From: Chloromonas sp. AAM2
Lineage: Eukaryota; Chlorophyta; Chlorophyceae; Chlamydomonadales; Chlamydomonadaceae
Direction of reading: 5' to 3'
Length of the DNA: 38,756 nucleotides
Assembly: GCA_004335635.1 (NCBI GenBank)
Contig: QAXH01002107.1
Coordinates: forward strand, 1 to 38,756
Below are positions 12,601 to 21,358 of this stretch, in pieces. Numbering within the stretch: position 1 is the first letter of the stretch; every line of letters starts with the position of its first letter. A program made the translations under genes and the position numbers. The notes under the pieces were generated by a model, which saw nothing but the letters and a program-made list of their open reading frames with translations, was not told where the DNA came from and did no database searches.

Positions 12601-15600
12601 GCTTAGCAGGCAGAATTCAAGGCAAGAGGCTGACTGCCACAGCAGATTTGTGGATGTGTGGGTTCGTGCACCTGCTGGTCAGTGTGTGCATGGATGCAAA
12701 ATCATTCAGTAGCTGGACCCTTGGCCAAGGTCGTGTAAGTCTCATCTGCCGTCCGTTCGTCTGAGATGGTGTGCTAGCCCGTAGTTGCGTCTACATGACT
12801 TATTTCATGACTCCCAAGCCTGTGCTCCCGAACAGGACAGAGAACAGAGGCTGTTCGCTAGTCTATGCCCCCAAGCTGCAGTCCTGCCGCCCATGCCGTA
12901 GTCTACACTCTTCAACTGCAGTCCTCTTCCCTGTGCCCTCCAGCAGTCTCCCCAAACACGCTGTGGTAACTGGCTCTTACCGTAGGCATAGGTCGAAGGA
13001 TCTTCTGTCCACCTGCACGCCCCTCCTGGTGATGAGTGTCTTCACCACCGCCACATTGGCCGCTGCCACCGCTGCCTGCAGCACTGTGCCGCCCTGCTCC
13101 ACTCCCGGCACGCGACTGGTGGCGCTAAGGTCCAGCGTGGGAAGCTCGGCTAGCATGGTCTGCAGCCAAACAACGTCACCGTCACGGCCTTTACAACATG
13201 TTGGACTGGACCCTGCGTGTTTGAACTGTGCTAACAGCAGTCTTTCATTCCAATGAATTGGCGTAGAAGTATGATGAGTTTGGCAGTGCTCCGGTTAACC
13301 CAGGGGATGCTTCTGGCTGGCGCCCATGAGATGAGTGACACCAGCAACGTGCATGTTGACTACAGCATACAACAGGTGTAAATTTGAACGCACGATTTCG
13401 CCTACCCCCCAAAAGCTATGCACACCTGCGAGCTCAGCAGAGACAAGGGCGAAGGCAACCTGCTGGCCATCACTGCTTTGTGCCAGCTCACAAAAGCAAT
13501 GCGCACCTGAACCAGCTCTTGGCTGCTCTTCTCCACAGCCCTGAACAGTGGCGTAAATCCCTTGCCATCCACCAGGTTGGGGTTGAGTGCCATGCCTCGC
13601 TCCGCCAGCAGCTTGACCAGGTTGGGCTGGTCCAGCTGCACAGCCCAGTGTAGGGGCCGCATGCCCTGCAGCACAGCACAATCACCACACATGGCGTGAA
13701 AAAGAGCTCACGATGCATTTGTCATGCATTATCATCAGCAGCAGCAGCGCAGCAGCTGCATCAGCAGCGATAATGATGACGATGATGTTTGGCAGGTGCA
13801 GGGCCATGCAAGGATAGTGATGTTTCCCTCAAATTCTACATCTTGTGGCATCGCCAACGGCCAACTGCCTCCCAAGCCGGGGCGATTTATTGTTCATGGT
13901 GAGATTGACATGTTCAGACTCTGGCCAGAGTGGGATTGGTGGAGAGCAGGCTCGCAACTCTGAGCAAGAACCATTGGGAGAAGCATCACCACATGCCCAC
14001 ACAGCACAGCACCCAGACACAGCCGCACACATCATGAGCATCATTGCCAGCATCATTACATGACATTTGCACATCCGCACAAAGCATCACTTCGAAACGT
14101 AAAAATGATAGCGGTTGGATCCACAGCTGAACACCTGCAGGTCCAAGCCATTGGGGTTGCAGTTTGGGTGCAGCAGCAGCAGCCGGGAGATTTCCAAACG
14201 TCAATATCGGCGTTACAGGCATGGCAATCGCAAACCTGCCCAAAGTATGGTTTGAGCACATACCTGCCCTGCCTCCACCATACATACCTGCAAATCCAAG
14301 CCGTTGGGGTCACAGTTTGGGTGCAGCAGCAGCAATCGTGCGATCTCCATAAGTGTGGAGATCTCTGCAGAAGGGGTGGTGGGTGTGGCAGCGGCGGGGG
14401 CGCGGGCGCGGGGCGTGAGAGAGGCGGTGACTGCCGTCCAGCCGGCCCACAGGTAGTCAAGTACGGACTTGTTGGTCGCGTCCTTCACAGCCACCGCTTG
14501 TCGACCCTGCATGCATATGATGCATGTGCATGTGAGGCATGTGAGGCAGCTCAAGCATGTGCATATGAGGTACTTGAGGCATGACACTAGAGAAACGGCC
14601 CACCGCCTTTTATCTGTGTTTGGGCCACTTGTCTTAGTAGTCATCTGCAGCTGAGCACTTATCAAGGTAGGTATAACAGCGGTCTGCATCTCAGGTGTGC
14701 CTGGTGGCAGCGCGTGAAGCTAGCAGGTGCAACTGCTGGTGAGCCCACCCCTGACCATGCGTGGCACATTTCAGCGAGACCTAGGGCTTAACTTGTTAGC
14801 TGATGCCAAAGGCCTAGGCCTCAATGCGTCCGTTAATGACCATGGCACACACGAACCTGCTCTGTGTTGAGCAGCATGTCGACGATGGCCACGATCCTGC
14901 GCTCCACGGCGACGTGCAGCGGGATGTAGCTGAGCCCGGGCCTGGGGCCGGTGCTGGCGTTGAAAGAGAGCAACTCACTGGCAAGCGCAGTGTAGCCCTG
15001 TGCATTAACACACGCGCGTTCATCATCATTTACATGGAATTCACGGATTTGCCAAGTAGTAACAGTTTGCAAGAAACCATCCTAGCTGAATCCCCGTGTT
15101 TTGGTGCATGCTGGTGGTGTTGAACTGACCCTGCTCCAAAGCTAGAATACATGTTCGTTTCAGTGAATGCACCACCCAGCTTCCAGCCCTTAAATCAAGA
15201 AGCATGCATCCAGCAATGCAGAGGTACAACTTGGTGAGGGCATGGCTAGCGGGTGCATTGCTGTGGATGCGCACCTGGCGGATGGCCAGGAACAGCGCTG
15301 TGTTGCCGTTGGGAGACACATAGTCCACGTGTTGACTGCAGCAGCAACAAAAGCAACAAAAGGGCCTACTTGCAGTAAAGCGTTGGCAGAGTGATGATGC
15401 ATCATACTAGCTGCATTAGTGTGCTCTGACAGACACGCTTGGGTGAGCCTATCCAAACACAGTCCATAAGGGCAGACCATCCACAGATTACAGGCAATCG
15501 CTGGCTGCTCAACAAAATGAGCTGCTTTTACCTGCATGGTGGATCCCCAATGTACAAGCCTTTAAATACTGTTCAAATGCTTGTTATGGTAACTGCCACG

Positions 15601-16549
15601 GCCTAGGGTCGACCATACTTTCACATCGCCCGACAGACTGCCCAAACCCAATGAAGGGCGCACTACACAAACGCAAAACTCCGCTTCATTCTCACATTCT
15701 CATTTTTGCAAATGCACCAGAACTGTCCAGCCAGCCTGTTGACGCCTACCTCTGCGCCCTGAGCATGACCATGGCCATGTCCAGGTGGCCTGCGTCCAGC
15801 GCCTGGCCCAGAGCGGTGGCACCGGTGTTGTCCTCGGCAACGGGGTCAGCACCCTGCATGCACAACAGGCACTCCAGCTGGCAAACGTGCTACAAATCAT
15901 ACAGAAATCATACAGAAAACGAAAGAAGCGGAAGTCGGGGTGATATGCGGTCGGACTGCACCACGCATGCCCTTGGCTGCTGGCTCATGAAACCTTCACA
16001 CAGCCTACAAGGGAGGCACTCCAGCCATTGGCCGGTAGCAAGGCCTTGAAGTGCAGCATATCAATGTTGGCATGTGGCCAAACAACTCCTGCTCAGTATA
16101 TAACCGGGTGAACAAACGGTTTGAACTGTAGGCAAGTTGAGCAGCACTGCAAACCCTGTGACTTGCCCCCCTCACGTGTTCCATCAGGAGCTCTGCTATC
16201 TTGACCAGCTGTTGGCTGGACATGCTGCAGTGTGCAGCTACTGTGGCGGACAGAGGCTTCATGCCAGTGCCCGGCACGTCAGCAGCCACCTGCGGACAGG
16301 AGCAAGGGCGGCAAGCGCTCCATGCGTAGCGGCTGTAACCATTGGTGCGCCATGCAGGAAACACGGCTGTCTGGCTCTATCCCAAGGCATGCAGCCAAAT
16401 CAATGGCAAAAAGAACGCTAGCTTAAACCCATAGCTTGCAGGCAAAGTGCCACGTCCGGTGCCACGTCCATTCAACAGTTGTCCTATTTGTTTTTCCTCC
16501 CTGCCTCCCTTGCCCCCCCTGAGCAGTCCTCCCCGGGCTGAAGGCCATG

Positions 16550-16592
<43 letters not shown>

Positions 16593-19500
16593 AGTGCCAT
16601 GTCCCCTTGAACCCACAGCTTGCAGGCAAAGTGCCACGTCGGATAGTGACTGCGGGATTGCTGCCGAGTGTGCACACATGCCTGGTTGGATGAACTGTTG
16701 CTCCACCTACAATCTCATGCTCTCTTGTCCTCCCAGCATTACCCTTTGCTCTGCATTTTACATGCACATACCCTCCACATCAGCTGTTGCTCTGCCTCCC
16801 TCCTCTCGCCTGCACTCTTGCCCTCTCAACTCGCTCTTGCTCTCCCTTCCCCCCCTCACAAAAGTACACACACACCTGTCCTTGCTCCACCAGCAACATG
16901 ACGATATCCACCAGCCCTCTCTCACAGGCGAGGCACAGCAGGGGCTGGGCCGCCAGGCGCTGCTGCTCGCCCCAGCCGGCGATCACGATCATCAGGATGT
17001 CCCGCACCTCCTCAGGACTGAAGGCAGGGAGCAGCAGCTGTGTGAGTGTGTGTGCATGTCGCACTACATCATGAGCGCTTTGCCACGCTACACAAGAAGA
17101 GTGAATGATTCCGAACGAAGTTCACCTAACACTAAGCTGCTGTCCAACCAGCAAGCCATTTGCCATGTGTGGAAGTGATCCTCTTGTACAATGTGCAACA
17201 ATCAGATCTCTAGGTCAGACTGGGCTCAGCACACCACAGGGATAAGGAGGACTGGCTACTCTACCAGCTGGCGGCGTTGGTGAAAGGACATTGGTGAGCT
17301 TCAGAAAGAAACTAGCTGACGACGGTACTAGCACTGGACAGTAACCTGATGTACCTGACATGCTGGGGCCGTTTACCTGAAGACTGGGTTAAGGAAAACC
17401 GCTGTGGCTGCACATGCCCCGCTGCGGTCTCGGCCCAGGGCATCCGCACGCAAGTGACCTAGCATGCGCTTGAGCGCAAGCTTATGGCCAGCCTGCGGTC
17501 CATGGAGCATACAATAGCATGAGGTAGATGGGTGATGTCATGATACCGCCATGTCTCAGATTTTCAACCTGTTCTGGTCTCGTCAACCACCCCAAGAGGT
17601 GGAACAATGATGGCCAACTACGCACATGTCCTTGGCAGTGTGAGCACAAGTCACAGGTACCTTTCTATGTCAAACAATAACCTGGTCTGGTCTATTCACC
17701 CGCCCCAAGAGGACAACTCATGCTTTTGTGCATACTCTGCAGGCATGCCTGCACGCATCCCTGCACCACCCTCTCGACTGGGCGTGAGTAGGGGAGAATG
17801 TAGGAACCGTACCTGTGCGGCCATGATTGCTGGCAGGTGGCCGTCTGCATCATGCACGTCCATGCGCGCCCCTCGTGTCTCCAAGGTGTTCAGCAGCACC
17901 ACGTGCCCCAGCTGAGCAGCCACGTGGACAGCCGCCTTGCCCTGCAGACATCCAGCACATAGGAGTGTGTGTGCATGCAGCACATGGGATTATGTACTAT
18001 GAACAAGTCATGTATGCACAGACGTATTCGACGACCCCAGCGCTGCAGTTTGACGCAAAGATAGATGTCCCATCCAGCCCTGCCCTGCTATCCTACAGCA
18101 TGGCACATGGCGTCTCGTTTGAGTCTGAGAATCTGTCCAATGCCCACAACACCGTGCCCAAAAACCAGAACCCAGTCGCCAAGACAAGCATTCCCAAAAG
18201 CCATGCCCAAAGAGATGCACACAGGTCGAATAGTACCAAAGGTAGTGCCGGCGCGTCTAAAACCGTACCTTGCCCCCTAGATGGTTGAAGATGTCCGGTG
18301 TGCTGGCCACCCTCCCCTTGGCTATGGTGAGCAGCACCTCCACACACTGGTCCGTGGCAGCTGCAGCCTCAATGGCCCTCACAGCACAGTCCACTGCAAG
18401 GGACACAGCTGTCTGGCCCTCCCTGTTAGGCACGTCTATGAAGCAGCCCTTTTCAATAAGCATGGAGGCTGCCACGCTGTGACCACTTTGCTGTGTGGTT
18501 GCTTGGTCGCCTTCGTGGTACGAGTGGGGCTGGTCTCTGAGGGCCAGGAGGGCCAGGTGGAGGGGCGTGTTGCCGTCCTGGTTGGCCTCGTTCACAAGCA
18601 TGGATGTGTTCCGTGCGTTAGCGGAGTACTGCAGGGCGTGACAACAGCAGCATGTGTGCATGAGCTGCCCCACACATGTGATCTGATCTGATCTGACTGA
18701 GCAAGCTGATACCCTTGCACACTTTCTGACCCGACCATGCTAGTACATGCCCATGGCGAACTGCACGCAAAGCTGGAAGGTTGGCAGTCTTTTCCCTGTC
18801 CATGATTGGTTGCGCCTTTCCGCCGTACCTCAAGAAGTTCCCTCATCTGGCGGACGTTAGAGACGGATAAATGCAGCACGTTGTTTTTCTCCCTCAAAGT
18901 CACAGCTGCTAGTTTACATCCTGCTGCCAAGAGCTCATGAGCCAAAGCGTCCTGTTGCTTGGACACGGCTAAGAGCAAAGGCGTTGCATTTTGGTCATGG
19001 CTATCCAAAGCAGACAGCCTGCATGGCAAAGCACCATCAACAACATTTGATCATTGTTTGCCTGCTGGTCGGCAGCAAGCAGCTTGCTGGCGCTCAACTT
19101 CTGAGAAACGAGTGATCAAATCCTGCTATCCAGGCAGCCCCAAACAGGTGCTGGCTGGTGCCACATGGATGGACTGATTCATGGAAGCACTGACTCGTTG
19201 TGCCCTGGCTACCCAGTATACCTACCTGCGCGCCAGCGCGCTGGAATTGTGGCAGTGATATGCGGCACAGGCATGTGAACAACGTTCCTAAGAAATAGCA
19301 ATAGTCTGAGGCAGCAGCATGTAACCTCTTCTTCAGATTTGATCAGCACCGTGAACGTACCTGCATGCAGAAGCCAGCATGGCACCAGTCACCGGCTGCT
19401 GCCAGCCAGTTACCAACACCTACCTGCCATTTATGGATGCATGTGTCAAAATCTCCTTCATCATGCCATGAGCCTGTGTGGCTTTTGAGCTGTACGCCTC

Positions 19501-20200
19501 CTGCTTGGCTGCCGCAAGGATCAGGACGTGCAGTGCATTGCGCCTCGCCTGCAGCAACACGTATTTGGTATGAGGTTGAGTATGCTACAGATGCTTAGGG
19601 GGTATTCCTGGCCATCGGCCCCTCCAAGATGGTTTCCCAAGCAGCTTGACATGAGCCCGTAATGTAATTCGAACCCTTCGCCAGTCTGCCAAATCTATGG
19701 ATTGGCTTCCTGCCACCTGTACTAGCATGCCTCCATGCCTTACGCGGCCCATTGCCGAGAACGTTGTCTGCCTTATCATCTGAAGCAACACAATCGTGAG
19801 CTGACTGCGCATGCGTCTGCCGCTTCTGCTGGCTGCGCGTTCCTGCTGCGTTACCAAGACGATGACCGGCTGAATGGATCCAACTGAGTGCCCACCTCGT
19901 CCTTCACGTCGCAAGGAGCCCCCATTCGCAGCAATTCGGACACGCATCCGGGTTGTATATGCTGGCATGCCTCGTGAAGCAGCAAAGCGAGCTCCTGTGG
20001 GGAAGTCGCTTCGTTAGGTCAAGAAACAGCATAGAATGTGGCGAATTGTCACCATCGGTGGGTTTACTTGCCTTGTTGTCCCTAAGCTGCTCAGGTGATG
20101 TTTTCCCTAGCAAACTACGCAGCTCCGCGACGCTGCCGCGTTGAATCGCATTAACAACGATGGGGCCAGTGGGCTTGGGCTGTGAAGAAGCGCAGCCCAT
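695..20200 (-). CDS. Giant N-myristoylated ankyrin-repeat TKL protein kinase (37 exons, 2108 aa)
   Basis: Membrane-anchored signalling kinase. Exons 5' to 3': 20200-20072, 19994-19896, 19548-19424, 19018-18829, 18628-18269, 17941-17813, 17492-17377, 17017-16876, 16289-16176, 15853-15750, 15335-15275, 14997-14857, 14506-14288, 13665-13507, 13159-12981, 12518-12251, 11850-11722, 11403-11287, 10903-10735, 10364-9832, 9390-9224, 8979-8729, 8478-8060, 7784-7612, 7015-6871, 6414-6360, 6009-5900, 5512-5319, 4959-4801, 4327-4159, 3654-3586, 3140-2964, 2741-2645, 2310-2177, 1829-1617, 1333-1184, 856-695. Every join keeps phase and the sum is 6327 nt including the stop. The start is chosen because residues 1-6 are MGCASS: Gly2 is a myristoylation site and Cys3 a palmitoylation site. 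Residues about 10-1500 are ankyrin repeats, 1602-1798 are helical, and 1830-2100 are the kinase. Intron 1 uses a GC donor; all others are GT-AG. Weakest joins are around exons 7 and 26. The substrate is unknown. Confidence 0.88.
1868..1941. repeat. 29-bp minisatellite, about 2.5 copies
   Basis: A 29-base unit beginning GTGTGGCACTG is repeated almost perfectly twice and then partly, in the intron between kinase exons 34 and 35, less than 40 bases upstream (in gene sense) of the exon 35 acceptor. It is rich in GTGTGG and CACAGT on the plus strand. Confidence 0.85.
2836..2907. repeat. (ACACGC)n followed by (CA)n microsatellite
   Basis: About nine hexamer units ACACGC run into a pure CA dinucleotide tract. 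It lies in the intron between kinase exons 32 and 33, on the downstream side of the exon 32 donor. Alternating purine-pyrimidine composition makes it a potential Z-DNA former; no function is shown. Confidence 0.95.
3586..5512 (-). other. Helical domain between ankyrin array and kinase (residues about 1602-1798)
   Basis: Exons 28-31 encode a segment with no ankyrin signature and a strong helical heptad-like pattern: [16 protein letters not shown], then [42 protein letters not shown] with a following Trp, [18 protein letters not shown], and [13 protein letters not shown] leading through a short linker helix to the kinase. Size, position and the Leu-x3-Leu, ..EW.. and LELDMELH patterns resemble the four-helix bundle (HeLo/MLKL N-terminal type) that precedes TKL kinase domains in MLKL-like proteins. 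That likeness is my inference; it could also be an unrelated coiled-coil linker. Confidence 0.5.
7054..7125. repeat. (GT)n microsatellite with GCGT variants
   Basis: A GT tract interrupted by C and A, with about 12 uninterrupted GT units in the middle, in the intron between exons 24 and 25 of the ankyrin-kinase gene. Read on the minus strand it is a CA tract close to the acceptor of exon 25. It directly abuts a segment resembling the tail of the SINE-like element near 25178. Confidence 0.93.
7126..7157 (-). repeat. Possible second copy of the SINE-like element tail
   Basis: On the minus strand this segment reads ACTTGTGGGACGATACAGAG followed by GTCAAAA. The segment at 25211-25178 on the same strand reads ACTTGCCGGACGATACAGAT followed by GTAAAAA. 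The shared block is about 26 bases, with a core GGACGATACAGA identical. In both places it ends in an A-rich tail, here passing into CA repeats. It may be the 3' end of a dispersed retroposon; the match is too short to be certain. Confidence 0.4.
11672..11721 (-). repeat. 25-bp tandem duplication of an exon end with its splice donor
   Basis: Just past the 3' end of exon 17 of the ankyrin-kinase gene, the block TGGACACTCAG followed by GTAAGAGCTTGCA is present again 25 bases downstream as TGGACACTCAG, GTAAAAGCTTGCA. Both copies contain a complete 5' splice site. Using the downstream donor (exon end at 11697) adds 25 nt and shifts the frame, so the upstream donor at 11722 is the productive one. 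Confidence 0.85.
14128..14192 (-). pseudogene. Decayed duplicate of the 3' end of ankyrin exon 13
   Basis: On the minus strand this segment encodes [20 protein letters not shown], then a GTGTTC donor. The real exon 13 (14506-14288) ends in the near-identical [20 protein letters not shown] with a GTATGT donor. The copy has a TGA in frame three codons before the similarity begins and no AG acceptor between that stop and the repeat, and exon 13 joins exon 14 in phase without it. It therefore looks like a nonfunctional partial exon duplication about 150 bases downstream of its source. Confidence 0.75.
16426..16640. repeat. (AAC)13 microsatellite within direct repeats
   Basis: A run of about 13 AAC triplets at 16552-16592 lies between two copies of a roughly 30-base direct repeat beginning ACCCATAGCTTGCAGGC (16427) and ACCCACAGCTTGCAGGC (16611), both continuing AAAGTGCCACGTC. 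Further partial copies of AAAGTGCCA occur after the triplet run. All of it is in the intron between ankyrin exons 8 and 9. Confidence 0.88.
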
Positions 20201-21358
20201 CCTTACGACCTGCTACAGTGCGGTACTCGTCATAACTATTGAGGCCCCAGGAATGGCATCGACGATGAGACTTCACCGAAGCGAACGAAAACGTCTTGAA
20301 GAAACCTGTCAGCTGCACTGCAAGGCAGCCCAGTGGCAGACCTGGCACAAATATGATCCAAGACAATGCTTTGATAATCCGTTCGATGTACAATCTGTTC
20401 GTCGGTCAGACTGGTCAATGCAATGGTGGTTGGTCGCTCTGCCCCCAACCCCTACACCACTGGGAGGTGTAGCACCACCTGATGCTCTTATCACTACACC
20501 TCCAGGTGCATGGACGATCTTCAGCATAGCCCAACAATGTTACCCGGCTGTGGCCACATGCTTGAAAGACCTCAGTCGTCGCACATTGGGTGGTCGCAAC
20601 CACGGTTGACTCTGGGTCAGCGTGTCACCTTGGCCATCCACAGCTGGTTGCTAGGCGTACACTGGTTCACAGCGAGCTGTCAACCAAAATCAAATCTCAA
20701 CGGTATGTAGTGAGGCAATGCGCATCCGCAGCCTGGCTCTGCCAGCTGGGCCATAGCGGGCACAGAGTACCAGAGCGCAGCAGCAAAAAAACGTGGCGCT
20801 CATCAAGTGACACAACAGATACAAGGGAAGGGGGTCATGACACACCTGCTATATATATGTATACCCCTCGGGGTGCTATCCTATTCGCAAACCTTGTGAG
20901 ACCCAAGCTGGCCTGAGAACATGCATGGCTCAATGTTCATTGTCTCTCAAATGTCATGTCTCAACATCTCCGTCTGATTGCATCCACAAAACGGAAAACA
21001 AACAAAATGCTTGTGAGTGTCCCCAGCGTGTTTGATAAGCAAGTAATTTATCCAACGGTTGCAGAAGCCATTATCTGGGCATTGCCATTCTTGCTGTCGG
21101 CAGATATATTGTGTCCAGTTCACAGGAAACTGTGGCCTGTCTGCTCTCTGAGACACCCAAATGCTCTCAGTCCTCAATGGCCCTAAGCAGGTAACCGGAG
21201 CCAATTCATGGCCAGTGGCTTTCTTGTGTGTGCACATGCCTGTCGGTAGACGTCAGGGATGTGTCGTCAGGTTCAGGCAGCAAGATAGCTGGGCACTGAG
21301 GTTGAACAGAAAGCAGGGTTTCACGTTACGACCCTGGCCTTCAGACCTCAGCTTATAC
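20201..21358. other. Intergenic: upstream region of the ankyrin-kinase gene and 3' flank of the methyltransferase gene
   Basis: Both flanking genes run on the minus strand, so this interval holds the promoter and 5' UTR of the ankyrin-kinase gene and the 3' UTR of the methyltransferase gene. I see no coding exon with supporting signals. It contains an AT tract (TATATATATGTATA at about 20850) immediately followed by one copy of the 105-bp dispersed repeat. Confidence 0.6.
20863..20967. repeat. 105-bp dispersed repeat, copy A
   Basis: This segment begins ACCCCTCGGGGTGCTATCC and ends GTCATGTCTCAACAT. It matches 23722-23826 in the same orientation over 105 ungapped bases with about 11 differences by manual count. 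Copy A is intergenic and is preceded by a TA-rich tract. It does not resemble any coding sequence here and may be a fragment of a mobile element. Confidence 0.88.

Larger units (their letters stand above)
5900..20200 (-). other. Ankyrin-repeat region of the kinase gene (residues about 10-1600)
   Basis: Exons 1-27 encode repeated helix-turn-helix units with ankyrin signatures: [12 protein letters not shown] (exon 5), [17 protein letters not shown] (6), [11 protein letters not shown] (11), [20 protein letters not shown] (14), [17 protein letters not shown] and YGMTPLHY (16), [10 protein letters not shown] (17), [19 protein letters not shown] (20), [20 protein letters not shown] (21) and [19 protein letters not shown] (25). 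I count at least a dozen recognisable units, separated by low-complexity Ala/Pro/Gly linkers, the longest in exons 20 and 23. Many introns fall near repeat boundaries, as expected if the array grew by exon duplication. Ankyrin arrays are protein-binding scaffolds, so this is the likely sensor or partner-binding part. Confidence 0.88.

Noticed and set aside
16447..17178. 243-codon plus-strand frame with a poly-Asn run
   Set aside because: The Asn run is the AAC microsatellite, and the rest overlaps antisense the intron and exon 8 of the ankyrin-kinase gene. No plus-strand splice or family evidence.
20160..20609. 149-codon plus-strand frame upstream of the ankyrin-kinase start
   Set aside because: It begins antisense to exon 1 and has no splice, composition or family support.
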